A stretch of 64,000 nt of DNA from Seriola aureovittata (Eukaryota > Chordata > Actinopteri > Carangiformes > Carangidae), in NCBI RefSeq assembly GCF_021018895.1, contig NC_079384.1, positions 7,814,640 to 7,878,639 of the forward strand, read 5' to 3'. The notes beneath the pieces were generated by a model. That model had not been told where the DNA came from, did no database searches, and saw nothing but the letters and a program-made list of their open reading frames with translations. Below, piece by piece: positions 1-12,572 of this stretch. Position 1 is the first letter of the stretch, and every line of letters begins with the position of its first letter. The position numbers and the translations under genes were made by a program.

Positions 1-529
1 GCGAGAGAGTCGAAACACTCTAATGAAAGCTCACGTTCTGGTTCTCATTCCGCCCTGACATTCATGAGCAGCAGAATCTGGCACTGTCTTGCCGATTAGC
101 TAATAAATTGTACGGCCACAACAATGCCACCCAAGGCTACAGAGCCGCTCTATGAATTAGTTGTAATCCAGTGAGCTGGAAGTGGATGATGGTGGAGGTT
201 CAATTCAAGCACAATGATAGTAAATTATGACCAAATAAATCTGCAATCAATTAGAAGAAAAACTTTAAATGTTTCAGTATTTCACTCTTGCCTGTCTAAG
301 TTGATCAGGATCAAAAATGGTAATTATTACCAGTGTTGATCAGTGGGCGATCACTCATTTGTTGCACTTGTAGCAACTGGAAAGAGTGAACACACTAAGT
401 ATCAGGGATTCCTAGATGTTGATACCATTGGAGTGCATTTTATTTTATGTCCCAACTTTAACTGCTAACATTTTTCTCTAGCACCACTAGCAAACACGTT
501 AACATTTTTATTTACTGTGAAATATCTTA

Positions 530-1076
530 ATTTATATTGGATGAACTGGGACAAAATTTGGTAGAGATAAGCACGGTTCCTGACTTCTCCTCTCCTGCCA
601 CCATGAGGTTGACTTTTTTTTTTTGTTAGTGAAATGTCTTGCAAACTGTTGGATGGTTTGCTGTGAAATTTGGTAGAGACAATAGTACAGACAGTTAGAC
701 CTATGCCACCCCCCACCCCTCAATTACGTCCCTCTCAGGTGGAACTGTAATCACTTTGGTGAGCCCTCTTCTCATCTGGCGCCATCACCAGGTCAAAATT
801 TAAATTCCCCCCAATAATACCCATGTTTCTTCACTATGTACATCCTCATCATCAGCTGTGCTTTGTGTACACAAATGTTAGTTAGCTAATGTTAGCATGC
901 TAAACTGATGTAAAATGGCAACCATGGAAGACATTACAGCTTCTCAACGTCAGCATGTTTGCCTTGTCGTTTCGAGCATGATAGCATGCTGATGTTAGCA
1001 TTTGGCTGAAAGTACTGCTATGACTAACTACAGCCACACAGAGTCACTATGTCTGCAGCTGTAGACTAGTCTTGTT
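530..1076 (-). repeat. Dispersed teleost repeat, family A, copy 1
   Basis: Contains caaactgttggatggtttgc, aaatttggtagagacaat, ttgactt fragments and the end segment gcatgctgatgttagcattt. These are degenerate versions of a very common percomorph repeat. Orientation is opposite to the copy at 17.6 kb. Probably non-autonomous; class not certain. Confidence 0.65.
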
Positions 1077-1479
1077 TAAGTCGAGCACATTCCTAACTGT
1101 CTTGAGACTGGAGCTTGTTCCAGACTTAGATTAACTACAGTAGGTTTACATGCAGGGCACAAGTGAGTTCTCTAAGCTATCTGAGAACAGGTTCATTAAA
1201 ATGGCCTGTTTGGAAATGAGTAAGATATGAGTTAGTTAGTCAGATCATAAAGCTGCAGGTGATCCCTCACAGACCACTTATGTACAAGTTAACAATCCTT
1301 TAAACTGGTTCATTCCAAAACAACCACGCAAACAACATGACATTAGTACAAACCCCGAGCTTGTAAAACTTCAAAAGGTCAGCTTTTTTACTGCTCATCT
1401 GGGATCACAGATAACCACAGTGTAATTGCACAGGTTTAGAAGCTTTTTACCCACATTAAGGGACAGCAAAATCTTTTAA

Positions 1480-1494
1480 CCACTAGATGGCGGT
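1480..1494 (+). promoter_or_regulatory. Candidate CTCF site
   Basis: CCACTAGATGGCGGT resembles the CTCF core (CCACNAGGGGGCGC) with two or three changes. This is a by-eye match only. Confidence 0.3.
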
Positions 1495-2583
1495 GTTGGT
1501 TTAGTTTGACATGTCCCTCCACCTGTTCCAGTGTTTGCCAAGGAGGTCAAAGTAGGAGTGTTGTACAACATGATCAAGGCCACATACAGAAAGTCAGCAT
1601 TTTTCTAAATCGACACTGGGCTAGTGCAGAAAAACCGGCGAACTGATCCCAGGTGTGCTGTAGCTGCTGGGATAAAAAGCTTCAGCGCTGTGATTTGAGC
1701 CTCTGTCATCAATATATGACTCTGCGGGTGTAAATCCTCAAAGATAGATAGTCGTTTTGTTGTGTTAAGGAACAAAAAAACATTCCAAAGTGTATGTTTT
1801 TTTGTTTTTTTTATATATATCCAGCGTCAGCAGGTATGTTAATGTTTTCTAAATCACTAACCTTAAATATGGTCTTCAATCAGTGTGGTGTTGATGTTTT
1901 CTGTAGGTTTAAGTCTCAAGTATCTGGAGAAAAAGTATTCTTTGTCAGGCTCAGTGGTCAGCTTTCCGTAGTCATTTCCGTTCACAAAAGGGGTATTTAC
2001 CTTCAATATGGTTTGCATAAGCTGTAAGGAGGCTCAGGGTGGGTCAGTAATTACAATGCAATTCAAAACCAGCCTTCCCTATTAGTAAAAGGATGTTTCT
2101 TCTCGCCAGTTGAATAATATAGAATGGGCATAAAGGGAAGTATGACACATGCCTTTTCTCTGGAAATTTTAAATGTTTGTTATATGAAAACACAAACTGG
2201 ATTTTAATGATCAAGCAATGTTTCTTTTTAAGGTATTAAAGAGATATTATCACTTAATGTCATTCCATTTCACTCAACAAGAGAGAGCCACGCATTTCTA
2301 AAGTACAACGTTTTGAGTAACACTATGGGAAATTCACTTGACAATTGTCCAGCCAATTACCATAGTATTACATTGTCTTGTTCATTGTGGTCTCTTTCAG
2401 TGTAACATGAACCATTCCTAAATGAGACTAAATGCCCTCTGATTCAAACAAGTTCATAGCAGTGTTCCCATGGGGTCAACCCTTGTGCACTTTGAGCTGA
2501 AAAGCATCCCATTTGGCTCTCCCTTTACATTCAGATCCTATTGACAAGTGCATGCAGGCAGGCATGCAACAACACATACACAC

Positions 2584-2587
<4 letters not shown>

Positions 2588-2641
<54 letters not shown>
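2588..2641. repeat. (CT)n microsatellite
   Basis: Pure CT run of about 54 bases flanked by short CA and GA runs. Confidence 0.97.
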
Positions 2642-2647
<6 letters not shown>

Positions 2648-2878
2648 GCACATACACATAGAGAGAGAGAGAAACCTGCCCCTTTGAGTCTAAACCTCTA
2701 TAGCCATATATGTCCATTCCCTAATTGGTGGTTCTTCTTTCAAAGGAGTGATTATGTGTGTATGTGTTTAGAGGCGTCCTCTCTGTGCAAGGTTTGATTC
2801 AGTCCATCTCCAATGCCAGAGGGGACAAAAGAGACACCCGTTCCTCCTCTCGGGCGAGGGGCCGTTGACACCAATAAA

Positions 2879-2912
2879 CCCCCCCCCCCACCCCCCACCC
2901 CCCACCCCTCCA
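2879..2912. repeat. C-rich tract
   Basis: Runs of C separated by single A residues; could form i-motif or G4 on the other strand. Confidence 0.9.
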
Positions 2913-4679
2913 CTTCCTCCCCGGTGTGTTGGGGTTATGTCAGGAATGTCCTGGGTCCTATTGTCCCCTGGTGCTCTGTTTTTGGTAACCCATCACCAAG
3001 CATTCTCTGCTGCTCACAGTGCCTCCTCCCACCCTCTTACACACCAACACACATACACACACACATACATGAACACATGCACACACGCACGTCCACACCC
3101 CCCTGGGCTGTGTGTCCCCTGGTCCCTCACTCTGAATAGACCACCTCGGCTGAATACGACAGACAGGCAGGCGTCAGGACATCAGGTTCAGCAGCCCAAG
3201 TCGTGCATGGCGGCCCAGTGGGGAAAATAAAGCCAGTTATTTTCACCTGTTTGCTTCCCTCGCGCTCTTTGTCTAACGGGAGAAAGAAAATAAAACAATG
3301 GGCCAAGTGTTTTAGACTCCACTCTTAATGCCTACTCTGTCCTTTCAGTGGGATCGAGTACACTGCCCCCTTCACCCCTTTTATGGTTATCAGGATAAAA
3401 GGGAACATTAATTTGATACTCTTACATTGTTATATATTACTAATCTATCATGTTTATGGAGTCCTAGGAGTTATTCTGTAACGATTTCTATTCTACCCAA
3501 CATGTCTCAAGTACTTATGTTAGTGCCTACATGTCCCACAATGCCTGACAGAGACCAGAGCTGAAGTTGTTGTATTCAGCTGTGAGCGGTAGCAGAGCAA
3601 GTTTCTCAAGTTTGAAGCAAAGCATTAAAGCCACTGTGTCCGAGAAAATCTCCAATATTGTGGCTTTAAGGCACCAGTTCCTGAGTGTACAGCATCTTGT
3701 CGGCTCCACTGGCTTCAGATCTACTGAGTTTACAGTTAAGGCCTCTCCTTCTTCTACAATGGAAATTACCCTGCATGGTGATTTCCCTGACCAGAGGCTA
3801 CACTGGAAATGCTGTACGCCAACACAATTTTTTACCCATTCATCAGCAGCAGCAGACAATTTGCGACACTAGACAACAAAATGGAAAACTGTTTCACCGG
3901 ATGGACTTTTTGCTCTGAGGCTCCGAGCGGGTACGTGATATTTGCATTTTCTATTATTTTTCTGTTATTATTTTCTATTTCCATGTAAATGTCACTTCTC
4001 TCTTATCTGTCTCATCTCACCAAGATTCGTGTAAACAAGTTGAAATTCAGGTACAGAAACAGAATAAAAAAACACACAGACATAATAAAAATGAAAATAC
4101 AATTACACACGAGCTGCGACTTAAAAAAACATTGTTATCAAACTCCTCTACACCCAGCTGAAATGTATTGCTCATCGTTCTTTGGGAGCAGCTACTTCAC
4201 TTGTTGCTCAAGCACTAACTTAATTAAATAACCATATTGCTCAGGGGACAAAAGATTAATTAAGTGGAATTTTTTTTGTGTGTGGAACCAGTCATGAAGA
4301 AACTGAGCAGAATTACTGAGGATCGACATAGACCGTCTTAAATTGATTTCATTACATGGCTCAGCTGCTGACGTGTAATCATGACCCATGACCCTGCTGT
4401 CTATCCCTATCAGGCGCTGCAGTTTTTTTTTTTTTTTAGGTATGTGTGATTATGTTCTTGCAGAGTACATGTTGCAAGGAACGAAAACCAAAGCAAAGAA
4501 CAGGACAGTGAACACTAAAACAAAGCAACTTTCAATAGCCATGAAGCCATTGGTCAGTTAACCGGTTCCCCACATCTCTTTTGCAAATGTGACGATGAAG
4601 GAGTTGTCTGCCGTCAGAAATCCCGCCTGCCTTTCATCTGCATAATCTGTTTAATCTAAGTACACTTCATCATCTCCCT

Positions 4680-4682
<3 letters not shown>

Positions 4683-4744
<62 letters not shown>
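4683..4744. repeat. (CT)n(CA)n compound microsatellite
   Basis: About 46 bases of CT followed by 16 bases of CA. Confidence 0.97.
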
Positions 4745-5045
4745 TCACAAACCTGCTCACACGTACTGTACACACATTCACAAATCTTTTTGGTTGCCAC
4801 ATGTCTCACACACACACACACACACACACAACCATTCATTGCAAGCCCTTCGTGCATTCATTCAGCCTCTCATAGCACACATACTCTTCCCCCTGGCCTT
4901 ATTTTTAGCTTCATGTGATCCATTCACTCCAATCACAGAGGAGGTAACATCGCATTCTGATGCTGCTGCTTCCTTGTGTCACCTGGCTGCATTAGAGCTC
5001 ACACTACTGCCAAACCCCAAATACCAGAGGTTTGATTTGTTGTTT

Positions 5046-5087
5046 GGTGGTGGTGGTGGTGGTGGTGGTGGTGGTGGTGGTGGTGGT

Positions 5088-5127
<40 letters not shown>
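5046..5127. repeat. (GGT)15(GT)n compound microsatellite
   Basis: Forty-five bases of GGT repeats run directly into a GT tract of about 37 bases. Confidence 0.97.
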
Positions 5128-5129
<2 letters not shown>

Positions 5130-7257
5130 GGTGATGTATGTTTTCTGTGTGTGTGTATGTGAGGGAGTAGGTGGGTTGTACACATGTTACGAAGCGAGGC
5201 GCCATTGCGGCCTAAAAAACTATTAGGCTCTGTAAATACACACTGTGGCGAAAGTAAACATTCTCAGCATGCCATCTAGGCGCACAGAGGGGTACTGGGA
5301 GACAGCCGCCGGACAGGCGGTGAGGGGGAGGTGTGTGTGTGTGTGTGTGTAGGCAGTAAAGCAGCAATCAGCGAGCTGAGAGATGGATATGGAAAATATA
5401 GATTTTACTTGAGGGGGGGGGGGGCTGATATGTGTGTATATAATCAAGCCGGCCAAATCATGATCGAGTTGAGTAGTCAAGTAAACAATTTAAAGATAGT
5501 TTACCTGTGTGTGTTGTTATGATGACCAGGGACCAATTATGTATCAGGAGCACTCCTGGAACACCTAGTGTTTGTGTGGGCTGGTGATGAGCTCTTTCAA
5601 ACATTAATGTCTATCTTGAGATTTTGTGTGTGTGTGTTACAGAAAAAGGAAATGGGGTGTGTTGTGTATGTTTGTGCGGTGAGTTTATTCCTTGTTTTCC
5701 TCATTTTGGGGTCAATGGGCTTAAAACAACATCTATTTTGTGTCCCATTTGACAGACAAGCCAAGGTTTCTGATTTTAGTTTAATGAGGTAAAGATGGTA
5801 AAGTCAGTAGTGGTTAATGGCATATTTGTGTCCATACATTTTTAGACGCAGGCCTCACACTTTCACAATCCACAGTCTGTGACACTGGCATGTACCAAAC
5901 ATGGTCCACAAACTTTAACGCATGTTTCCTGATTGGTGAGGAAACATGATAAAAAACGTAAAATTAGCTTGTTCTTAAACGGATGAAAAACAAGACAAAA
6001 CAACCCATGGCCACTGATGCAAAGGGACTTTTTTTTTTTAGGATTTCGAGACCCAGGCTGGCAATGGGAGAAAGCACAAGTAACCATGGAAACAGAGCTC
6101 AGAATATGCACTATTCCCAGCCCTGCGAGTGCCACGCCACCCACAGCTCTATTTTTAGGCCTTACTTTGGGCTTACAATATCTGTTACATCTAACAAGAG
6201 TTAAACTGAGTAATCAGCAAGCATGACTACAGAAATGTGACTCTGACACTATGCGTCTGATTAAAAGGGTAGCAGCATAGGAGCATATACAGTAGGGCTA
6301 TGAGGCTCTCACTGCAGCCTTTTGACTGCTGTGTGGTTCATGGGAGCTCCCAAGGACACAAACCACATAAAATAAACATCATTTAGCTGATTATTACTTT
6401 TCAAATTGCCGGTATAAAGAGATTAAGAGCGTAAAATAGACAAGACAAATATGATTAATGAGATAAACTGCTTTCACGAGGATTACATCAGGCAGCAACA
6501 ACAGCAAACATATAAAAACAAACCGTTGCGTGCACAGAGATGATTTCAGAGCTGAAGGAAGGAGCCTGGATGTTGAACGTATAGTCAACTTTGGCCTTTT
6601 CTCTGTACTTAAAGCAGGAAAGCTCTGCTTGGCAAGCGGCTCCTCACACTCATCAGCCTAACGGCGTACTGAAGTTACCGGCCAGACTTTTCCATGTGGC
6701 AAATAATTTACGATAATAATAAGATTTCAGTAATACAGTCCCGTGAATGACAAATGCGCTCATGACTCCTTGTGGCATTGCACGCATTTCCTACCAGTAC
6801 GCTTAATTGTCATAAGCGCCGCTTGTTGGTGATGATTGGAGTTTGATTACGATCACCTGTTATTTGACTACAGTCACCTGTTGTTTGCTGACAAAGATGG
6901 CCGCTGTGTTGATGTAGTGGCATGTTATGAATTTTGCGGCCGCCGCTGCTGATTCCAGGTCAGGTTTGTCAGCTCTTGTAGTGATGGATGGTTGAGATCA
7001 GGAGGATTTTGGCTATGTCTCAAGTAACTGGAAGCGCACTTGTGAAGATCTTAAACACGCACACACAAGAAAACACACATATGCATTCAGGCATATCCTC
7101 GGTGAGAGAGGTCTGTAATTAACCAATCGGGGCCTTTTGGTGGTTTAGAGATTGACCAATCAAATGAAGACCACCAGGAAGAAATGCATCTGTAAAAACA
7201 CACATCCATGCACTCATGCTCTCTCACTGCACAGATACATCTATATCTTCTCTCTCA

Positions 7258-7260
<3 letters not shown>

Positions 7261-7309
<49 letters not shown>

Positions 7310-7325
7310 ACACACACACACACAC
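7261..7325. repeat. (CT)n(CA)n compound microsatellite
   Basis: Thirty bases of CT followed by CA with one AA interruption. A further CA run follows at 7,376-7,401. Confidence 0.97.
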
Positions 7326-7473
7326 TACAGCAACACTCAATGCTTATACAATATGAACAAATGCTTGACGCCCCCACACACACACACAAACACACACACA
7401 CATGCCTCCAGACACCACAAGCCGGGGCTGGTGGTCTGACTGAATGCCGGGTATCATCTGTGGTGACTCCATT

Positions 7474-7531
7474 TGTGTGTGTGTGCGTGAGTGTGTGCGT
7501 GTGTGTGTGTGAGTGTGAGTGTGAGTGTGAG
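7474..7531. repeat. Imperfect (GT)n tract
   Basis: GT repeats interrupted by GC and GA steps. Confidence 0.9.
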
Positions 7532-7702
7532 AGCCCTTCCTCCCTCCCCTCAGTGCTCCATCTAATACCCTGTCATCATCAATAACCTCAGCACTGCTGA
7601 CTCACCGGCTTTTACAACCATGGGGTTTGGGCCTTACTTACTGCCACAGACCCTTGTCTCCGTCTCTGTCTGTCTGTCAGCCCACTGCACACACGCCGGA
7701 GA

Positions 7703-7740
7703 TGTGTGTGTGTGTGTGTGTGTGTGCGCGTGTGCATGCA
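7703..7740. repeat. (GT)n microsatellite
   Basis: GT run ending in GCGCGTGTGCATGCA, alternating purine-pyrimidine throughout. Confidence 0.93.
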
Positions 7741-9024
7741 TGCACGAAATCAGGAGACGCTTAACTTACACACATATTCTTCAGCGTAGATGTGTCCACA
7801 CAGGTATGGACGTGTCTTTCACTTGAATGAAGGTCACCACAGACCCTTTGCCACCCACCCACCCACTGATGCACCCCAGTCATTCCCAATAGGACCGCAA
7901 TCCATCATAATAATTGACTCTCATCAGGAGACAGAGCCTCATCATAGGCTCTAAGCATGTCACCCCTCCCCCCGCCCTCTACCCCATCATCCCTGCCCTA
8001 ATTGTCTCCAGGCCTTGATTTAACTCTCCTCACAGGCATGTGCTTTATCTCATATTCACATGAGGGTGTAAATGTATATGGAGCTTCCAAATATACCAGA
8101 CAGTATTTATCATTGTGGGCTCATTGCAGCCCACTTTGTTAGAGGTCGGCGGTGATGAATGTGGAGACAGGCTGTGTCAGACAATAATGATGCTGAGCGT
8201 CTGACAGGGTAAAGGCCGCCACTGTCTTGACATTTTTATGGACAGTGTATGAATGCAGGCTGCTCTGACGTGTCAACGCTTCACATGTGGCGCTCTGATG
8301 GTGTTGATGGGAGACGTTTTCTAATTTTTCCCAGCATAACATGTCAGTCAAGAGTCTGTCTGTGGCCGCGAGGACTGTAAACTGACCTCAACTTAATTTT
8401 ATGATGAAGTTTTGTGATTTGTTGATAAATGAAAGTAAAGATTTTATGAATGGTGCAAAGCAGTGATTTAGTCAACATTGAAGTTTTGCATAAAGTGAAG
8501 ACAGGAGTCTCTGGCAGTTGCTCATTTGAGGACTGGCATTTTTCCCCGGGTGTAAGAAAAAAAACCCACATGGTCCGTATTTAACCTCCAACCGTGTTAG
8601 ATGCTTCTATATTAACTCTGTATTCAAAAGGTTCCTATTTCTAGGAAGGGATTAATATAGTGGATGTACAGTCGATTTAAAGCTGGGGATGGATTTTGAA
8701 CAAATAGCAAAGGTTAGAAAAGTGAGTTTATCCAATCAGACACTTTCGTGACAGTGGGAGTTATAAAATAATAACCCCAGATTATATAATTTAAAATATG
8801 TTTCCTGATCACATTTGATTTAAACACAAAGGGACAAACGTGAAGTCTTTCATTTAATGAGATTTGTGTGCAGAGACTCCCAACTGAGAAGATTGTAGTT
8901 GTTTTTTTAATACCTGGCACTGACAGTGAGGAGCTGATAATGATAGTGTTACATGACTGCTGTGTATACACACTCAAAAATCGGGTTATTTCTTCTGAAT
9001 TAAGCACTTTGCTGTAATTTACCT

Positions 9025-9108
9025 ATTTATAATTTTGCTGAGGACCCCCTGGAATCCCCTTAAGGACCACCTGTAGGTCCCCGGACCCCACTTTGAGAAC
9101 CGCTGATC
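9025..9108 (-). mobile_element. hAT-like transposon end
   Basis: On the minus strand it starts CAGCGGTTCTCAAAGTGGGG then TCCGGGGACCTACAGGTGGT, the typical terminal sequence of hAT elements. I did not find the opposite terminus, so it is a solo end or a decayed copy. Confidence 0.55.
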
Positions 9109-10828
9109 TGACTGGCTGGCAGGGTCTGTTTCTAAAAGGTGCGCACCTAACTGGCTGGAGCCAGGGCGGCGTATTGCCTTTCACACGCTTCTAAAATACT
9201 CTCCGGGCAGAGCCTGAAAGGGTTACTGTTTCCCAAAGTGCCTCATTCTGCGCAGTCGAGAGGGGGCGGCTGAGTGGCGCCGTCGAGTCAGAGACGCAGT
9301 TTCTAAAAACCCCGAGACATCATCAAGAAAGAAGCTGACAGTAAGGAAAGCAGCCCCCCTCCTGCTCCTTCTCCTCTTCCTCCTCCTCCTCCTTTGGCAT
9401 GCTGCAGTTCTTCTCCTCTGCTTACCAAATCCCCTCAGTGGTTCTGTCACAATAACCGGGCGGCAAGTGTCAAATCCAACTCTTCCCGCAAAAACACAAA
9501 TCACTTTAACGCACACAAGATGCGCTCAGTGGAAATACTACACAAGCTGCTTTTAGCTTTCAGACATTTGGTCATAGCTCTGTTTAAGTCGTTGATTGTA
9601 TTTGAGGAATAATATAAACACCATAAAAACCCCCTACTTACAGAAAATGACTCCTCGCTTTGATTTCATAGGACTTCATTTCCCTGCGCGTCTCCAGCGC
9701 GTTTAATTGGCCATATCTCTTTAAGTTGCAGACAGCATACCCCAGCTCTCCAATTAATAGTCTGCTAACGTCAAAAACAGTTGACCATTGTTTTATGGGC
9801 TTTGTGTTTTTTTTTTCTCTCCAGGGCGGTCAGACTTGAATAGGCGCCGGTCTGCTCCAGTCCACCTCTATACAAATACCTCAGTGGAACTTGTGTGGAG
9901 CTTCCAGAGTAAAAAGCACAGACCCCAGACGCCCCTGGCTTGCGCGTATACACACGCTGGCCATTTCATCATCTGACACTGTTTGAAATGTCTGAATCAT
10001 ATTTTACCCATTATGTTAACACCTCGGAGCCATGAAACGAGCGTGTGCACAGACAGGGAGGGAGATGAATGTGCGTGGCCTCTCCTCTCCTCTCGCTCTC
10101 TCTCTCTCCCTGTGCTGAGACAAATGAATGCCAGTTCTGTGGAGGCGCTCGGGGTGTGTGTTGCGCATTACACAGCGTAGTAAATCAGCCCTTTCTAAAA
10201 TCACTGTGACGGCGTGGAGCATCAGGCAGTCCACACAAGAGCCACTGAAGCCTGGACTTAATGTGCAGTCAGTAACTCCACTCCACTCCGGAGCCCGACC
10301 GTCTACACTGCAAAAAATATCAGCCTGACATCGTCTTCTGTATTTTCATAAAACGTGGCTCAATTTCAATGGTTTCCAATTGAAGAAAACTCAATCAGAG
10401 ACTCTTTATGAAACATTTTTATGACACTTATTTATAGAAAATCCTGTAAATGAAACCCTGTTGGAAACAAGTGAAATGATGAAAGCCACCGGCAGACTTC
10501 TTCTCTTGCAGGGAAAGATTTGCAGACTGGATGAGACAACATGTTCAGATGATATTTTTTACAGTGTACACGCCCCCCTGGATATAGACACTCGTTGTAA
10601 GCAACATGGCTTGACACTAACACATGTTGAAAAGATAGGCTTTATTGCTAAAACGTGTAACCATAACATGTACACTGATATGTTTTACTTTTTTATTTAT
10701 TTTTTTGTCATTTTTAGAAATATTCAAGTAGACATCTCCCATATTTTTTTCTGGTATACTCTGCTATTCTCTTTCCTTATGCTCTATACTCACAATCGTT
10801 AAAATAATAAATAAAACGTACAGATTTG

Positions 10829-10834
10829 TTTATT
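10829..10834 (-). terminator. Candidate noggin polyadenylation signal
   Basis: AATAAA on the minus strand about 500 bases after the noggin stop codon, in AT-rich DNA (10.6-11.3 kb) that is the likely 3' UTR. A second AATAAA lies near 10,692-10,697. Which one is used cannot be told from sequence alone. Confidence 0.3.
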
Positions 10835-11336
10835 TCTACAATACTATGTATTCCAAAAAAGCTGAGTTCACGCCTTTATATATATCTTTAACCTCAACTT
10901 CTTTTTTTTTTTACAATTTAATTATTATTGATATTAATATTATACAAAAAACTCTAGGCAGCATTGCAGTGAAATAACAGTCAGCATCAATGTTCAGTTG
11001 AAAAAAAAAAAAAGTTCACCTCTTGGAGAAGTGTAGCATATGCATCCCATCTTCAATGTCTCATAAAAAATATCAAAAAAAAAGCTCTTCCTTATGAAGT
11101 GCTCGTGTTCCCCCCAAAACAGCGTTTCAGGGCTGAGAATAAAATATGGTCCTGGTTCAATTAGAAAAAATAGCTGCATTTTTCTTAAATATGTACAATG
11201 TTGGTATTTCACTTAAAATGCTATATAAAAAAATAGATTTGCTATGGTGCCCACCTCTGTAGAGAGTTAACAGTGCAATAGAAACCGTATTTCCAGTCCA
11301 CTCCCCCCTCGACCACCGCTACTTCCTTAGAGAAAA

Positions 11337-11972
11337 TCAGCACGAACACTTGCACTCTGAGATGATTGGGTATTGCACCTGTATCCACGTACAGTATTTC
11401 TGTCTTAGAAACCCTTGACAATACCATCGCAGGAAAATCTTGTTGATTGACTTGACGGGCTTGCAAGACATCCCCTCAGGGAAGGAGCAAGAGCGCTCAG
11501 AGAAACAGTTTCCCTCCTTGATGTAACGTGGCCAGAACCTCACGCCCAAATCCTTCCAGGTGTACACCACTGGGCAGTGCGTATAGGTCCACAGCCACTG
11601 CAGAAATTTCCTACGGGCTTTCTTGCCCACTTTTACCCGCTTTCCATAAGGGGTCTCTGTGAGGTCCAGTTTTTTAATCTCGTTGGGCATGGGCCCCTGC
11701 AGCTTCACCTGGTTGTCTGGCGCGGAGAGGTTCACCAGCATGGGTGAGCTGATGGACATGAAGTTGGGGTCAAAGTTACTGCCGAGCTTTTTCCTCAGAG
11801 TCCTCTCGGCCAAGTCCTGCTCCCGGGGATCGTACTCCGGGTCGGGGTCCTCCTTCAGGTCGGGCACGGGGAGGTGATCACTGGGCGATGGACGGAGGCG
11901 AAGGTAATGCTGGGAAACTCCAAGGTGAACGCACACCAGCACGTAAACGAGCAGCGTTTGTGAGAGGCCCAT
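11337..11972 (-). CDS. nog2: Noggin (noggin-2 type), secreted BMP antagonist, single exon
   Basis: A complete intronless gene of 211 residues. Noggin is a secreted cystine-knot homodimer that binds BMP ligands and blocks their receptor sites. Residues 1-20 form a hydrophobic signal peptide, followed by the hallmark QHYL and a proline-containing clip segment (RLRPSPSD). A basic heparin-binding stretch (KRVKVGKKARRKF) lies near 111-123, then the WLW motif. The nine C-terminal cysteines (133, 156, 162, 170, 185, 194, 207, 209, 211) are all present, ending in ECKCSC. The start is the ATG at 11,972, with A at -3 and G at +4; the frame stays open 21 bases upstream but only to a GTG. The acidic DPEYDPREQDL segment and the absence of a glycine-rich insert fit noggin-2 better than noggin-1/3. 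The only N-linked sequon in the mature protein is NLS at 81. Family call is near certain; the paralogue number is from memory of the family. Confidence 0.96.
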   Translation of the reverse strand: MGLSQTLLVYVLVCVHLGVSQHYLRLRPSPSDHLPVPDLKEDPDPEYDPREQDLAERTLRKKLGSNFDPNFMSISSPMLVNLSAPDNQVKLQGPMPNEIKKLDLTETPYGKRVKVGKKARRKFLQWLWTYTHCPVVYTWKDLGVRFWPRYIKEGNCFSERSCSFPEGMSCKPVKSINKIFLRWYCQGFLRQKYCTWIQVQYPIISECKCSC

Positions 11973-12564
11973 TATTCCTGTTGTTTTACGCACCGGCTCT
12001 TCTCGCGTAAAGAATATTCAGTTCTTTTCCCGGTTACTGTGTTCTCTGCAATGCCTAGCCCGGGGCTTCATAAATAGTAGAAGTTCAGTCACCAGCAAGG
12101 CGATACTTTTAATAGACCACGTCGGGTTTGAATGACATGGAGCGGACTGCTTTGCTTTTTAGGGCTCCTTCAACTTTGCAATTTGCCCGCTGATGCAACT
12201 GCAGCGCGAAGCTGTGCTCCTGCTTTGCAGAAAGTATTTAGTCTAAACCAAAAAAAGCACAAAACAAAATGGGGAAAACTCTATTCACGCTCTCTCCGGC
12301 CTCACCCCGCTCCCTTGGATTCACTTTGGGTTTCTTTCGGTTGTCATGGTTACCCCGGGGACTCGAAGCCACGACGAACTGTCTACACTGGATGACAGCG
12401 GCCGAGGCGAGAGCTGCATGGAATGAAGTGTTTTCTAAAGAGACAGAATAGATCCGGAGCGTCCTGAGAGAGAGAAGGGCGCACAAAAGAGTACCTCACC
12501 AAGTTTTAAATGTCACGCGCCCGGCAATGAGGGCTGCCTTGGCCAATGTTATTTTTACGCACGG

Positions 12565-12572
12565 CTTTTATA
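12565..12572 (-). promoter_or_regulatory. Possible TATA box for noggin
   Basis: On the minus strand the sequence reads TATAAAAG, a perfect TATA consensus, about 590 bases upstream of the noggin ATG. Transcription would start near 12,535 and give a 5' UTR of roughly 560 bases. An inverted CCAAT (GGCCAATG on the plus strand) lies at 12,541-12,548, on the downstream side of the TATA box. A weaker TATTTAT lies nearer the ATG, around 12,070. There is no transcript evidence. Confidence 0.3.

Larger units (their letters stand above)
1..10800. other. Intergenic DNA 3' of noggin
   Basis: No open frame here has a recognisable domain or a consistent exon chain on either strand. The stretch holds several microsatellites, a dispersed repeat near 0.5-1.1 kb, a hAT-like end near 9.03-9.11 kb and unique sequence. 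GC-richer unique DNA with CpGs lies at about 9.1-10.3 kb. Confidence 0.6.

Noticed and set aside
3527..3872. Open frames of about 100-110 codons on both strands
   Set aside because: Both strands are open over the same bases, with no family match. It may be an old repeat, but I cannot name it.
11970..11993. Upstream extension of the noggin frame by seven codons
   Set aside because: It begins with GTG, not ATG. The ATG at 11,972 has a strong context and directly precedes a standard signal peptide.
12132..12451. Plus-strand frames opposite the noggin 5' region, one with a signal-peptide-like start (GLLCFLGLLQLCNLPADA)
   Set aside because: The hydrophobic start is suggestive, but the frame ends after 87 codons with no family match or splice partner, and it lies in the likely noggin 5' UTR.
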